Origin: Phenylobacterium sp.
GTDB taxonomy: Bacteria > Pseudomonadota > Alphaproteobacteria > Caulobacterales > Caulobacteraceae
Assembly (NCBI GenBank): GCA_004799545.1
Contig: SSMU01000026.1
Location: 1 to 64,000, forward strand
Length of the DNA: 64,000 nucleotides
Direction of reading: 5' to 3'
The position numbers and the translations under genes are program-made. The notes below the pieces were generated by a model, which searched no databases, was not told where the DNA came from, and saw nothing but the letters and a program-made list of their open reading frames with translations. Positions 44,847-54,181 of the stretch are shown here, piece by piece (within the stretch, counting starts at the first letter, position 1; each line of letters begins with the position of its first letter).

Positions 44847-45206
44847 TCAGTACCGCTCCTCCTGACCGCCATCGCGGTCGCTTTGCAGGGCGCGCACCAG
44901 CTCCATCTCGCTCATCTGCGTATGGGTCGGGTCGGCCAGCAGGGCCAGGGTCTCGGCCTCTTCCTCGGCTTCCGAGCGCTCATCGACGCGCTGCAGGGTG
45001 CCGATCACGCCTTCGCGCAGCTCTTCGGGATCGACCACGTCGTCGGCGATCTCGCGCAGGGCCACCACGGGGTTCTTGTCGTTGTCGCGGTCGACCATCA
45101 GCTGCGAACCCGCGGAGATGCCGCGCGCGCGGTGCGCGGCCAACAGCACGAGGCCGAAACGGTTGGGGACCTTATCGATGCAGTCTTCGACAGTGACGCG
45201 AGCCAT
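44847..45206 (-). CDS. rpoZ: RNA polymerase omega subunit
   Basis: Helps RNA polymerase assembly and carries one ppGpp site. 119 residues from the ATG at 45206 ([20 protein letters not shown]), with GAGGA upstream. Core motif [20 protein letters not shown] and [21 protein letters not shown]-terminal acidic region is a little longer than in E. coli. Linked to the RSH gene as in many Proteobacteria. Confidence 0.97.
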   Translation of the reverse strand: MARVTVEDCIDKVPNRFGLVLLAAHRARGISAGSQLMVDRDNDKNPVVALREIADDVVDPEELREGVIGTLQRVDERSEAEEEAETLALLADPTHTQMSEMELVRALQSDRDGGQEERY

Positions 45207-45291
45207 GGAATCCTCAAGGCGGAGAGAGAACTGCACAAGATAGAGGTTGGGGGGAAATTGTGCAACGCCGCAAAGGCGAGGCGCGGGCGCA

Positions 45292-45433
45292 CATCCCTCC
45301 TCTTCAGGGGAAGGTGGACGAGGCGAAGCCTCGGCCGGGTGGGGGTGTGTGGGTCAAACTCCGAGGTCGGAGCTTGAGCGTGACTCCCCCACCCTGCCCG
45401 CTTCGCGGGCTTCCCTCCCTAAAGAGGAGGGAT
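45292..45433. repeat. 145-bp dispersed repeat, copy 2
   Basis: Arms ATCCCTCCTCTT (45292-45303) and AAGAGGAGGGAT (45422-45433) are exact complements. Interior has GCCGGGTGGGG and AACTCCGAGGTCGG, in the same order and orientation as copy 1 at 18282-18426. The right arm contains the last codons and stop of folK, so the element supplies the gene's end. Start of rpoZ is 86 bp further on (minus direction). Confidence 0.8.
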
Positions 45434-45910
45434 GGGCCCCGCATCCCGGCCCACCGTAGCAGTCGCCGCCAAGTCCGCCGCCGTCCGCTCCAACACGGGA
45501 TGCACCCACCCCGGCGCGATCTCGGCCAGGGGGCCCATGACGAACAGGCGGTCGTGGGCGCGCGGGTGGGGCAGGACCAGGCCGGGGGCATCGATGACCT
45601 GCCGGCCGTAGGCGATGAGGTCGAGATCGAGCGTTCGCGGGGCATTTCGGGCTTCGCGTGTTCTTTCAAACGCTTGTTCGATGGAAAAAAGCGCCTCCAG
45701 CACGGCCCGCGGCCCCTGCGTCGCCTCGACAAGCGCGACGCCGTTGCGATACTCAGCTTGGGACGGATCGGGCCAGGCGGCGGAGCGCCACCAGCCCGAC
45801 CGCGCCAGAACAGGCAATCCTGCCTGAGGGAACCGCGCCAGAGCCGCCTCCAGAAGCGCCTCGGACGAAGCGAAGTCGCCGGCAAGATTGCTGCCTAGGG
45901 CGACCACCAC
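45419..45910 (-). CDS. folK: 2-amino-4-hydroxy-6-hydroxymethyldihydropteridine diphosphokinase
   Basis: Pyrophosphorylates dihydropterin in folate synthesis. 163 residues; starts with GTG codons (45910) in VVALGSNLAGDFASSEALLE, and no ATG is found upstream. Conserved residues: LVEATQGPRAVLEALFSIEQ, RTLDLDLIAYG and LPHPRAHDRLFVMGPLAEIA. The final residues IPPL and stop lie in the repeat element. Divergent from the NYN gene by 46 bp. Confidence 0.93.
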   Translation of the reverse strand: MVVALGSNLAGDFASSEALLEAALARFPQAGLPVLARSGWWRSAAWPDPSQAEYRNGVALVEATQGPRAVLEALFSIEQAFERTREARNAPRTLDLDLIAYGRQVIDAPGLVLPHPRAHDRLFVMGPLAEIAPGWVHPVLERTAADLAATATVGRDAGPIPPL

Positions 45911-45956
45911 CGCCGCGTCGAGGGCCTCAGCTCCCGCCTTTAGGAATTTGGATTTT

Positions 45957-46577
45957 ATGACGTTCTACCCCACGGACCGATTGGCGCTCTTCATCGACGG
46001 GGCGAACCTCTATTCGGCCGCCAAGGGCCTGGGCTTCGACATCGACTACCGCAAGCTGCTGGAGGAGTTCCGCAAGCGCGGCGTGCTGGTGCGGGCCTAC
46101 TACTACACCGCCCTCGTGGAGCATGAGGAGTATTCGCCGATCCGGCCGCTGGTCGATTGGCTGGACTACAACGGCTACCGGCTAGTGACCAAGCCGGCCC
46201 GCGAATACACCGACGGCCAGGGGCGCAAGCGCTGGCGCGGTGACATGGATGTGGAGATCGCCGTCGACATGCTGGAGATGGCCGGCCCCGCCGACCACCT
46301 GGTGCTGTTCTCCGGCGACGGCGACTTCCGCTGCCTGGTGGAGGCCGTGCAGCGCAAGGGCGCGCGGGTGACCGTGGTCTCGACGGTGAAGTCGACCCCG
46401 CCGATGGCCTCCGACGACCTCAGGCGCCAGGCGGACAATTTCGTCGACCTGGCCGACCTCGCCGACATCATCGGCCGACCCTCGCGGCTGCCGCGGTTCA
46501 TCCAGGAGAGCCGCGACCAGGAACGCGACCGCGAACGCGACCCAGAACGCGATCATGGGGCCGATGCCGACGCCTGA
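45957..46577 (+). CDS. NYN domain (LabA/DUF88) ribonuclease-like protein
   Basis: PIN-like nuclease fold of 206 residues. LALFIDGANLYSAAKGLGFD carries the first Asp, GDMDVEIAVDMLEMAG the second and third acidic residues, and LFSGDGDFRCLVEAV the last: the four-acid Mg site of the NYN family. C-terminal tail is charged (Glu/Arg/Asp repeats). Likely an RNA nuclease; the substrate is unknown. Start 45957. Overlaps the UDG gene by 23 bp. Confidence 0.88.
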   Translation: MTFYPTDRLALFIDGANLYSAAKGLGFDIDYRKLLEEFRKRGVLVRAYYYTALVEHEEYSPIRPLVDWLDYNGYRLVTKPAREYTDGQGRKRWRGDMDVEIAVDMLEMAGPADHLVLFSGDGDFRCLVEAVQRKGARVTVVSTVKSTPPMASDDLRRQADNFVDLADLADIIGRPSRLPRFIQESRDQERDRERDPERDHGADADA

Positions 46578-47223
46578 GCCGGCCGCGGCCTATCCGCCCG
46601 AGGCCCCGGCAGACTGTCCGCTCTGCCCGAGGCTGGTCGCCTATCGCGCCGCCAACCGGGCGGCCCATCCCGACTGGTTCAATGGCGCGGCGCCCTCGTT
46701 CGGCGACGAGGATGCGCGGCTGCTGGTGGTGGGCCTGGCGCCCGGCCGGACGGGCGCCAACCGGACCGGGCGGCCGTTCACCGGCGATTTCGCGGGCGTG
46801 CTGCTCTACGAGACCCTGCTCAAGCTGGGCTTCGCCACCGGGCGCTACGAGGCCCGGCCGGACGACGGGCTGCGGCTAGTGGACTGCATGATCACCAACG
46901 CCGTGCGCTGCGCCCCGCCGGGCAACAAGCCGGAGACCCTCGAGGAGGCGACCTGCCGGCCGTTCCTGGCCAGCCGGATCGCCGCCCTGCCCCGCCTGAA
47001 GGTGATTGTCACCCTGGGCGACGTCTCGCGGCGCAATGTGCTGCGGGCCCTGGGCCGCAAGGCCTCGGACGGCGTGCCGGGCCACGGCTCGGAGTTCACC
47101 GCCGGCCCCTACACCCTCTTGAACAGCTACCATTGCTCCCGCCTCAACACGAACACCGGGCGGCTGACCGCGCCGATGTTCGAGGCGGTGTTCGAACGGG
47201 CGAAGGCCCTGCTCGCGACCTGA
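46555..47223 (+). CDS. Uracil-DNA glycosylase, family 5 (UdgB-like)
   Basis: Removes uracil and other deaminated bases from DNA. 222 residues. Iron-sulphur cysteines at DCPLCPRL and further on in NAVRCAPPGNKPETLEEATC. The active-site region GLAPGRTGANRTGRPFTGDF fits family 5 (GLAP-x-x-x-G-x-NRTGR) better than family 4. The second motif is SYHCSRLNTNTGRL. Start at 46555; 46564 is an alternative. Overlaps the NYN gene by 23 bp. Confidence 0.9.
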   Translation: MGPMPTPEPAAAYPPEAPADCPLCPRLVAYRAANRAAHPDWFNGAAPSFGDEDARLLVVGLAPGRTGANRTGRPFTGDFAGVLLYETLLKLGFATGRYEARPDDGLRLVDCMITNAVRCAPPGNKPETLEEATCRPFLASRIAALPRLKVIVTLGDVSRRNVLRALGRKASDGVPGHGSEFTAGPYTLLNSYHCSRLNTNTGRLTAPMFEAVFERAKALLAT

Positions 47224-47242
47224 TTTCAAAGGATCCACCTCG

Positions 47243-48637
47243 ATGCGCCTCACCGCCCTGCTCGCGACCGCCGCCTTCGCCGCCCTGGCCGGCGCTTCAA
47301 TGGCCGCCGCCGAACCGAAGGTCGATCCGGCCCTGCACGACCAGGCGCTGGAGACCCTGAAGCGCGGCGTCGCCTTCCGCACCGTGATCCCCGGCGACCA
47401 GGTGCCGGCCTATGCGGTCTATCTGAAGGATATCCTGGTCAAGTCGGGCTTCCGGCCGCAGGACGTGACCATCGAGCCGGTGGCCGGCAGCGCGACGCTC
47501 ACCGCCCGCTATCCGGGGACCGATCCCAAGAAGAAGCCGATCGTGATCATCGATCATATGGACGTGGTCGAGGCCAAGGCCGCCGACTGGACGCGCGACC
47601 CGTTCACCCCGGTGGTGGAGAACGGTTATGTGTTCGGCCGCGGCTCCGACGACGACAAGTTCGACGTCTCGATGATCGTCACGGTGCTGTCGAAGCTGAA
47701 GCGCGAGGGCTGGAAGCCGGGCCGGGAGGTGATCCTTGCGCTCTCCGGCGACGAAGAGACCATGATGCAGACCGCCCGCAAGCTGGCTCAGCAGCTGAAC
47801 GGCGCCGAGCTGATCCTGAACGGCGACGCCGGCGGCGGCGAGCTCGCCGAGGACGGCCACCCGGTCTACTACGGCCTGCAGGCGGCGGAGAAGACCTACG
47901 CCGACTTCCACATCACGGTGACCAATCCGGGCGGCCACTCCAGCCGGCCGGGCAAGACCAACGCCATCTACCAGCTGAGCCGCGACCTCGGCCGGCTGGC
48001 CGCCTACCCGTTCCCGGTGATGCACTCCGAGATCACCGACGCGGCGTTCAAGGCCGTGGCGCCCACCGCGCCCGGCGCGACCGGCGAGGCGCTGCGCCGC
48101 TATGTGGCCAACCCCGGCGACCAGGCCGCCATCGACGTGCTGAGCGCCGATCCCGACTACATCGGCCAGCTGCGCACCACCTGCGTGGCGACCATGCTGA
48201 GCGGCGGCCACGCGGCCAACGCCCTACCGCAGAAGGCCGAGGCCACGGTCAACTGCCGGATCTTCCCCGGCACGCCCTCAGAAGAGGTGCGCAAGACCAT
48301 GGAGAAGGTGATCGCCGATCCGGGCGCCACGATCACCCGCCTCGACGACGGCTCGATGGACGCCCCGGCCTCGCCGCTGCGCCCCGACGTGCTGGCGGCG
48401 GTGACCAAGGCGGTGCACGCCCGCTATCCCGGCCTGCCGATCGTGCCTTCGATGTCGGCGGGGGCGACGGACAGCATGTTCTACCGGGCGCTGGGCATGC
48501 CGGCCTACGGCGTCTCCGGCGTGTTCATGAAGTCCTCCGACGACTTCGCCCACGGGCTGAACGAGCGGGTTCCGGTGGCCTCGATCGACGGCGCCCTCTT
48601 CCAGTGGGAGAGCCTCCTGAAGGACCTGGCGAAGTAG
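47243..48637 (+). CDS. Exported M20/M25/M40 family peptidase
   Basis: Zinc-dependent exopeptidase of 464 residues, exported by a signal peptide (RLTALLATAAFAALAGASMA). Zinc ligands in IVIIDHMDVVEAKAADWTRD and GRGSDDDKFDVSMIV, the catalytic Glu pair in SGDEETMM, and a dimerisation domain (TVTNPGGHSSRPGKTNAIYQ). Fits the dipeptidase-like Acy1/ArgE/DapE/CPG2 superfamily; the periplasmic form is probably a carboxypeptidase or aminoacylase. Substrate unknown. Confidence 0.9.
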   Translation: MRLTALLATAAFAALAGASMAAAEPKVDPALHDQALETLKRGVAFRTVIPGDQVPAYAVYLKDILVKSGFRPQDVTIEPVAGSATLTARYPGTDPKKKPIVIIDHMDVVEAKAADWTRDPFTPVVENGYVFGRGSDDDKFDVSMIVTVLSKLKREGWKPGREVILALSGDEETMMQTARKLAQQLNGAELILNGDAGGGELAEDGHPVYYGLQAAEKTYADFHITVTNPGGHSSRPGKTNAIYQLSRDLGRLAAYPFPVMHSEITDAAFKAVAPTAPGATGEALRRYVANPGDQAAIDVLSADPDYIGQLRTTCVATMLSGGHAANALPQKAEATVNCRIFPGTPSEEVRKTMEKVIADPGATITRLDDGSMDAPASPLRPDVLAAVTKAVHARYPGLPIVPSMSAGATDSMFYRALGMPAYGVSGVFMKSSDDFAHGLNERVPVASIDGALFQWESLLKDLAK

Positions 48638-48647
48638 GCCGGCGACC

Positions 48648-49379
48648 TCAGCGGGCCCAGTACTGGTAGCGCCAGGCCAGCTCGAAGCCGGCCTTGCGGT
48701 AAAGGCTGCGCGCCGGGTTGTCCTCCTTCACCTGCAGGAAGACCCGCTCGACGCCGCGGGTGGCGGCGGCGCGGCCGAGGGCGGAGAGCACCCGGCTGGC
48801 CAGGCCCTCCTTGCGCCGGTCCGGCGCGGTGCGCATGCCGTGGATGCCCGCCCAGCCGCCGCCGAAGGTGATCACGCCCACGGCCAGGGTCCGGTCGCCC
48901 TCGCGGACCGCGCCGAACAGGGCGTCCGGCGAGCGGCTGAGGTTGCGGACCCGCGCCGCGCTCTCGGCCCGGTCGAAGCCTTCGCCGGAAAAGGCCGCGA
49001 TCCAGCCGGCGTCCGGCGCGGCGACCACCTCGCCCGGCTGGCCGCCCAGGGCGATCAGACCCGACGCGGTCCCGGTCTTCATGATGGTAGGCGTGTGGGC
49101 GGCGTAGCCGCGGCGCAGCAGCTCGGCGCGGGCGGCGATCAACCCTTGCGTCTCGGCCAGCCGGAAGGCCGCCGGCCGCCGCGCCCTGCGGTAGGCCTCC
49201 TCGATGGCGGCGATGGGCGCCGGGCCGCCGACGTGGCGCAGCGGCACGGCGCTCTTGGCGCGGCCGATGTCGCCGTCGTCGATGGGGACCAGCCAGCCGT
49301 CGAGCTCGATCACCCGCTCCGGGGCCACGGAAGCCACGATCGCCCGCTCCAGGGCTTCGATTTCCAGGGCGTCGAGCAT
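48648..49379 (-). CDS. GNAT family N-acetyltransferase
   Basis: A 243-residue protein with GNAT fold in the C-terminal half. The acetyl-CoA loop region is MRTAPDRRKEGLASRVLSAL, followed by GVERVFLQVKEDNPARSLYR and the final YRKAGFELAWRYQYW. The N-terminal half (EALERAIVASVAPERVIELD, LRHVGGPAPIAAIEEAYRRA) may be substrate-specific. Substrate unknown. Convergent with the M20 peptidase, 10 bp apart; it is upstream of no clear partner. Confidence 0.88.
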   Translation of the reverse strand: MLDALEIEALERAIVASVAPERVIELDGWLVPIDDGDIGRAKSAVPLRHVGGPAPIAAIEEAYRRARRPAAFRLAETQGLIAARAELLRRGYAAHTPTIMKTGTASGLIALGGQPGEVVAAPDAGWIAAFSGEGFDRAESAARVRNLSRSPDALFGAVREGDRTLAVGVITFGGGWAGIHGMRTAPDRRKEGLASRVLSALGRAAATRGVERVFLQVKEDNPARSLYRKAGFELAWRYQYWAR

Positions 49380-49408
49380 CGCCAGCGCATCCCCCCGCGG
49401 AACCGGAC

Positions 49409-49867
49409 CTAGCCTTTATCCCGAAGCAGCCGGGCCTTGTCGCGCTGCCAGTCGCGCTGGGCGGAGGTCTCGCGCTTGTCGTAGGCCTTCTTGCCCTTGG
49501 CCAGCGAGATCTCGAGCTTGGCGATGCCGCGGTCGTTCCAATAGAGCTTGGTCGGGATGATGGTGCGGCCTTCGCGCTGCACCGCGCCGATCAGCTTGTC
49601 GAGCTCGCGGCGCTTGAGCAGCAGCTTGCGGTGGCGGCGGGGCTCGTGGTTCCAGTGCGGGCCGGCCTGGGCGTAGGGCGGGATGTCGGCGTTGACCAGC
49701 ATGAGGTCGCGCCCCTCCACCGCCGCGTAGCTCTCGGCGATGTTCGCGCGGCCGTTGCGCAAGGATTTCACCTCAGAGCCGGTAAGCATCAGCCCGGCCT
49801 CGAAGGTGTCCTCCAAAAAGTAGTCGTACCGCGCGCGGCGGTTCTCGGCGATCAGCTTGCCAACCAT
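49409..49867 (-). CDS. smpB: SsrA-binding protein
   Basis: Works with tmRNA to rescue stalled ribosomes. 152 residues: [60 protein letters not shown], then basic tail [20 protein letters not shown]. The start is one base from the dapA stop, so the two are in one operon (dapA upstream), a conserved pairing in Alphaproteobacteria. Confidence 0.97.
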   Translation of the reverse strand: MVGKLIAENRRARYDYFLEDTFEAGLMLTGSEVKSLRNGRANIAESYAAVEGRDLMLVNADIPPYAQAGPHWNHEPRRHRKLLLKRRELDKLIGAVQREGRTIIPTKLYWNDRGIAKLEISLAKGKKAYDKRETSAQRDWQRDKARLLRDKG

Positions 49868-49868
49868 G

Positions 49869-50753
49869 TCAGATCAGCCCCGCGTCCCGCATGGCCGCCA
49901 CGACCTCGATCCGCGCCCCCTCGGAGCAGGCGACGATCGGCAGGCGGGCCTGCTCGGAGCAAAGGCCCAGGTGGGCGAGCGCGAACTTGGTGGGCGACGG
50001 CGAGGCGTCGGCGAACAGCGCCTTGTGCAGGCGGATCAGCCGGTCCTGGCCGTAGAGCGCCCCGGCCCATTGGCCGGCCAGGGCGTCGTTGTAGAAGGCG
50101 GCGCACTGTTCCGGCGCGACGTTGGCGGTCACCGAGATGCAGCCGTGGCCGCCGTGGGCCATGTAGCCGAGCGCGGAGGGATCGTCGCCCGACAGCATCA
50201 CCCAGTCCTCGCCGCACATCAGCCGCTGGCCGCTGGCGCGGCCGAGATCGCCGGTGGCGTCCTTGATCCCCACCATGTTCGGCAGTTTGGCAAGGCGGGC
50301 CAGGGTGTCGTTGGAGATGTCGACGCTGGTCCGCGAGGGCACGTTGTAGATGATCACCGGCAGCTGAACGGCGTCATTGATCGCCTGGTAATGGGCGTAG
50401 AGGCCCTCCTGGCTCGGCCGGTTGTAGTAGGGCGTCACCACCAGGGCGGCGTCGGCGCCCACCGTCTTGGCGTGGCGGGTGAGTTCGATGGCCTCGGTGG
50501 TGGAATTCGAGCCCGCGCCGGCGATGACTGGCACGCGTCCTGCAGCGGTCTTCACGCACAGCTCCACCACCCGGCGGTGCTCGTCGTGACTGAGGGTGGC
50601 GCTTTCCCCGGTGGTGCCTACGGGAACCAGCCCATGGACCCCGCCGGCGATCTGGCGCTCGACCAGGCGAACGAAGGCGTCCTCATCCACCGCCCCGTCG
50701 CGGAACGGCGTGATGAGCGCCGGAAGGACGCCGCGGAACAAAGGCTCGGACAT
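49869..50753 (-). CDS. dapA: 4-hydroxy-tetrahydrodipicolinate synthase
   Basis: First committed enzyme of lysine and diaminopimelate synthesis: pyruvate plus aspartate semialdehyde. 294 residues from ATG at 50753. Schiff-base Lys164 ([11 protein letters not shown]), Tyr136 ([13 protein letters not shown]) and Thr47 ([12 protein letters not shown]) are all present. Divergent from the lytic transglycosylase across 141 bp. Confidence 0.97.
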   Translation of the reverse strand: MSEPLFRGVLPALITPFRDGAVDEDAFVRLVERQIAGGVHGLVPVGTTGESATLSHDEHRRVVELCVKTAAGRVPVIAGAGSNSTTEAIELTRHAKTVGADAALVVTPYYNRPSQEGLYAHYQAINDAVQLPVIIYNVPSRTSVDISNDTLARLAKLPNMVGIKDATGDLGRASGQRLMCGEDWVMLSGDDPSALGYMAHGGHGCISVTANVAPEQCAAFYNDALAGQWAGALYGQDRLIRLHKALFADASPSPTKFALAHLGLCSEQARLPIVACSEGARIEVVAAMRDAGLI

Positions 50754-50894
50754 ATTGCGCAAATTGCCGTGAAGGGACCGCTTGTTAAGCGAATTTCCAG
50801 ATTGCCGCGACAATATGGGTGAGTGGGTGAGGCCCGCAATGTCCGTATCATTCCTTTCGCGTGGGGACGCCAGTCCGTTGGGGGACTTCAGTTG

Positions 50895-53048
50895 ATGGCC
50901 AAGGCCCGCAAAATCCTCCTGATCGCTGGCAGCGTCCTGGTGGCGAGCGCCGCGGCGCGCGCTCAGCCCGTCGACCCGATCGGCGACCTGCTGTCGAGCG
51001 CCCCCGCCGAGACGCCCGTCGAGGCGGCGGCGGTGGTCCATTCCGGGACCGGCACGCTCAGCGCCTCCGACGTTTCGCTGATTCGCCGGGCGATCGATTC
51101 GGCCCGCCATGGCGACGTGAACGGCGCCCACGCGGCCATGGGCGGCATCACCGATCCGCTGGCGCGCCAGGTCGCCACCTGGGCCCTGGTCGACGCCGAC
51201 GGTGATTCGCTGAGCTTCTACGAGGTGGCCGCCGCCAAGCGCGACCTCGCCGACTGGCCGCACGCCCAGCGCCGCGACCTGGCCGCCGAGCGGCTGATCG
51301 CCGCCTCCGGCCAGCCGCCGGCCCAGATCGTCCAGTTCTTCGCCGGCGACCCGCCGGACACCCCGCAAGGCGCCATGGCGCTGGCCTCGGCCTATCGCGC
51401 GCTCGGCAGGACCGCCGAGGCGGCGACGCTGATCAAGCATTGGTGGCGGGACAAGAGCTTCGACGCCGACACCCAGCGCACCATGCTGGCCCGGTTCGGC
51501 GACGTGCTGACCGCGGACGACCATGCCCGCCGCGTCGACATCCTGCTCTACAACCCCTCCAGCATGGCGGCCCGCGACCTGTTTCCGCTGCTGGCGGCTG
51601 ATCAGCTGCAGGCGGCGGAAGCCCGCCTGGCCTTGAAGACCAATGCGTCCAACGCCAGCGAGCTGGCCGCCGCCCTTCCCGCCAGCGTCGCCGGTAACCC
51701 CGGGGTGATCTTCGAGCGCGCCGCCTACATGCGCCGCCACAACCTCGACGGCCTGGCGCTGGCCATGGTGAAGGACTTCCCGCGCGACATCGCCACGCCC
51801 GAGCAGGCCAAGGCGGTCTGGGAAGAGCGCCACCAACTCATCCTCACCGCGCTCAGGAGCGGCGATGCGCGGGCGGCCTATGCGGCGGCCGATTCCGGCA
51901 TGACCTTCGGGACCGAGTGCGCCGACGCCGAGTTCTATGCCGGCTGGATCGCGCTGACCAAGTTGAACGACCCCGACAGCGCGGCCCGCCACTTCGCCAC
52001 CATCGACCGGATCGGCGTCTCGCCGATCACCCGGGCGCGGGCGCTCTACTGGGAAGGCCGCGCGGCCGAGGCGCGCCACGACAAATCGACCGCCGACGGC
52101 TTCTACGAGGCTGCGGCGGTGCACAACACCACCTTCTACGGCCAGCTGGCCGGCGAGAAGCTGGGCCGCAAGCTGATCCTGGCCTCCGATCCGGAGATCA
52201 CCGCAGCCGACCGCGCCCGCTTCGAGGCCCGTCCGGCGGTGCAGGCGACGCGGCTGCTCTACGACCTGGGCTACCGCGACCTCTACAAGGCCTTCGTGCT
52301 GAACCTCGACGACCTGCTGGGCTCGACCCAGGAGGAGGCGCTGCTGATCGACCTGGCGCGCGGCTACGGCGACCAGGACCTGTCGATGAAGGCGGCGCGC
52401 GGCGCGGCCCAGCATGGCTTCATCCTGCCCCAGCGGGCCTATCCGGTGCGCACCCCGCCGCAGGTGGCCGACGGCGCCGAGCCGGCGCTGGTGCTGGGCA
52501 TCACCCGCCAGGAAAGCGGCTTCGACCCCTATGTGCGCTCCGGCGTGGGCGCGCGCGGCATGATGCAGTTGATGCCGTCCACGGCCTCGGTGCTGGCGCG
52601 GCGGATGGGCGTCTCCTACGCCCCCGGCATGCTGGACGAGCCGGACTACAACATGCGCCTGGGCTCGACCTTCCTCGGCAAGCTGGTCGACCAGTTCTCC
52701 GGATCCTACGTGATGGCGGTGGCGGCCTATAACGCCGGCCCCGGGCGGCCGACCCAGTGGGCGACCTATTGCGGCGACCCGCGCAACGGCAGTGCCGACC
52801 CGGTGGACTTCATCGAGTGCATCCCGTTCTCCGAGACCCGCAACTATGTGATGCGGGTAATGGAGGGCATGCAGGTCTATCGCGCCAAGATGAACGGCGG
52901 GGTGGCCCCGATCACCCTCAGCGCCGACCTGCGCCGCGGCGGCTACAGCTACCATGTGGGCCCGGCGATGCCGGCGGTGGAGACCAATCTGCAACCGGTG
53001 GCGACCGTGGCCGCGCGCAGCGACAGCCCGCAGGTCGAGACGAACTAG
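50895..53048 (+). CDS. Soluble lytic transglycosylase (Slt70-like)
   Basis: Periplasmic enzyme cleaving peptidoglycan glycans to 1,6-anhydro products. 717 residues from ATG at 50895 with signal peptide ([20 protein letters not shown]). A long superhelical U-shaped domain follows, with TPR-like repeats ([40 protein letters not shown]). The SLT catalytic domain has Glu540 in [20 protein letters not shown] and [10 protein letters not shown], then [15 protein letters not shown]. Convergent 4-bp overlap with the next gene. Confidence 0.93.
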   Translation: MAKARKILLIAGSVLVASAAARAQPVDPIGDLLSSAPAETPVEAAAVVHSGTGTLSASDVSLIRRAIDSARHGDVNGAHAAMGGITDPLARQVATWALVDADGDSLSFYEVAAAKRDLADWPHAQRRDLAAERLIAASGQPPAQIVQFFAGDPPDTPQGAMALASAYRALGRTAEAATLIKHWWRDKSFDADTQRTMLARFGDVLTADDHARRVDILLYNPSSMAARDLFPLLAADQLQAAEARLALKTNASNASELAAALPASVAGNPGVIFERAAYMRRHNLDGLALAMVKDFPRDIATPEQAKAVWEERHQLILTALRSGDARAAYAAADSGMTFGTECADAEFYAGWIALTKLNDPDSAARHFATIDRIGVSPITRARALYWEGRAAEARHDKSTADGFYEAAAVHNTTFYGQLAGEKLGRKLILASDPEITAADRARFEARPAVQATRLLYDLGYRDLYKAFVLNLDDLLGSTQEEALLIDLARGYGDQDLSMKAARGAAQHGFILPQRAYPVRTPPQVADGAEPALVLGITRQESGFDPYVRSGVGARGMMQLMPSTASVLARRMGVSYAPGMLDEPDYNMRLGSTFLGKLVDQFSGSYVMAVAAYNAGPGRPTQWATYCGDPRNGSADPVDFIECIPFSETRNYVMRVMEGMQVYRAKMNGGVAPITLSADLRRGGYSYHVGPAMPAVETNLQPVATVAARSDSPQVETN

Positions 53049-53416
53049 GCGGCAGCCGGCTTCGTCCGAATGTAGGCGACCACGAACAACACGCCCCAGA
53101 CGAAATCCACGCTGCCGATGGCGAGGGTGGAGCCGATCACCCGGCCCTGGGCGGCGAGCGTCCAGAGCGCGGCCAGCCAGGTGAATTTCTCAAGCATGGC
53201 CACCACCATGAACGGCCGGAAGCGCGCCGGATCGCGGCTGATCACCAGGAACATCACCTGGAAGACCATGGCCGCGCTGAGGTAGCCGTAGAAATATTCC
53301 GGGTGGGTGATGGCCGGCGACACCCGGCCGATCGCGCCTTCCAGGAAATAGAGCGGGGCCAGGGTGACGAGGCCGTAGGCCCCGGCCACTAAGAACACCC
53401 ACGTGGCGAAGCGCAT
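53045..53416 (-). CDS. Small four-helix membrane protein of unknown function
   Basis: 123 residues with four transmembrane segments: [60 protein letters not shown] and [18 protein letters not shown]. Not recognised by family name. It is six bases downstream of the TetR gene (same strand), so it may be under its control. Confidence 0.7.
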   Translation of the reverse strand: MRFATWVFLVAGAYGLVTLAPLYFLEGAIGRVSPAITHPEYFYGYLSAAMVFQVMFLVISRDPARFRPFMVVAMLEKFTWLAALWTLAAQGRVIGSTLAIGSVDFVWGVLFVVAYIRTKPAAA

Positions 53417-53422
53417 GGCCGG

Positions 53423-54058
53423 CTAGTCGATGACCAGGCCGTTGATCAGGCCGTCGAGGGTGACCTCCACCAGCTCGTCACGGTCGGCCCAGGCGAAGCC
53501 GGGGCGGGTCGCCAGCAGGGCGACGACGCCGTGGCAGGACATCCACAGCGCCTGGGCGGCCGAGTCAGCCGAGCCATTGCGCAGGCGCCCGGCGGCGGCG
53601 ACCTCGCGGACCACACCGGAGAACACCTCGTAGCACTGCAGGCCGAGGTCGTCGGCGGGGCGGGTCCAATCCGCGCCGCTGGCCGGCGGCGGGGCGCAAT
53701 AGACCAGCTGGTAGGCGTTGGGATGCTCCATCCCCCAGCGCATGTAGGCCTCGAGCATCATCTTGACCCGGACCACGGCGTCGATCGGCTTGGCGGCGAT
53801 GTCGCGGTTGCGTTCCAGGAGGAGGCCGATGGTGCGCTCGCAGATCTCCAGCAGGATCGCGCTCTTGTCCGGGAAATGCATGTAGAGGGCGGTGGAGGAC
53901 ACCCCCACCTCGTCGGCGATCTTGCGGATTGTCGCCCCGTCGTAGCCCTCGGCGACGAAGATCCGTTCGGCCGCCTTGAGAATCTCCGCGCGCCGCAGAT
54001 AGCCATCGCCCTTCGCCTTGCGCGAAGATCGACGGGTCGTCGTGCCAGCCACCGTCAC
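53423..54058 (-). CDS. TetR/AcrR family transcriptional regulator
   Basis: About 211 residues from a GTG at 54058 (a TTG at 54106 is also possible). The DNA-binding domain is RAEILKAAERIFVAEGYDGA, TIRKIADEVGVSSTALYMHF, PDKSAILLEICERTI; the ligand-binding part is helical (AQALWMSCHGVVALLATRPG). Inducer and targets unknown; the membrane protein directly downstream and the divergent methyltransferase gene are candidates. Confidence 0.9.
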   Translation of the reverse strand: MTVAGTTTRRSSRKAKGDGYLRRAEILKAAERIFVAEGYDGATIRKIADEVGVSSTALYMHFPDKSAILLEICERTIGLLLERNRDIAAKPIDAVVRVKMMLEAYMRWGMEHPNAYQLVYCAPPPASGADWTRPADDLGLQCYEVFSGVVREVAAAGRLRNGSADSAAQALWMSCHGVVALLATRPGFAWADRDELVEVTLDGLINGLVID

Positions 54059-54181
54059 CGGATTTATGTCTCCCCAACCGCCGGTAGCGGAACCCAATTC
54101 ACGCAAAGTGACAAGCCTGTAACTTCCCGGCCCTCACCTGGACGCTGGACGAGGCTCCGCCCGACCGCGTAAGGGGCCGCC

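Noticed and set aside
50754..50894. CtrA site in the dapA-slt gap
   Set aside because: Only one TTAA half is visible (in TTGTTAAGCG); the second half at 7-bp spacing is missing.
53423..54106. Longer TetR form from TTG at 54106
   Set aside because: The extra 16 residues are unlike the family and lack a ribosome site; the GTG at 54058 has GGGGAG upstream.
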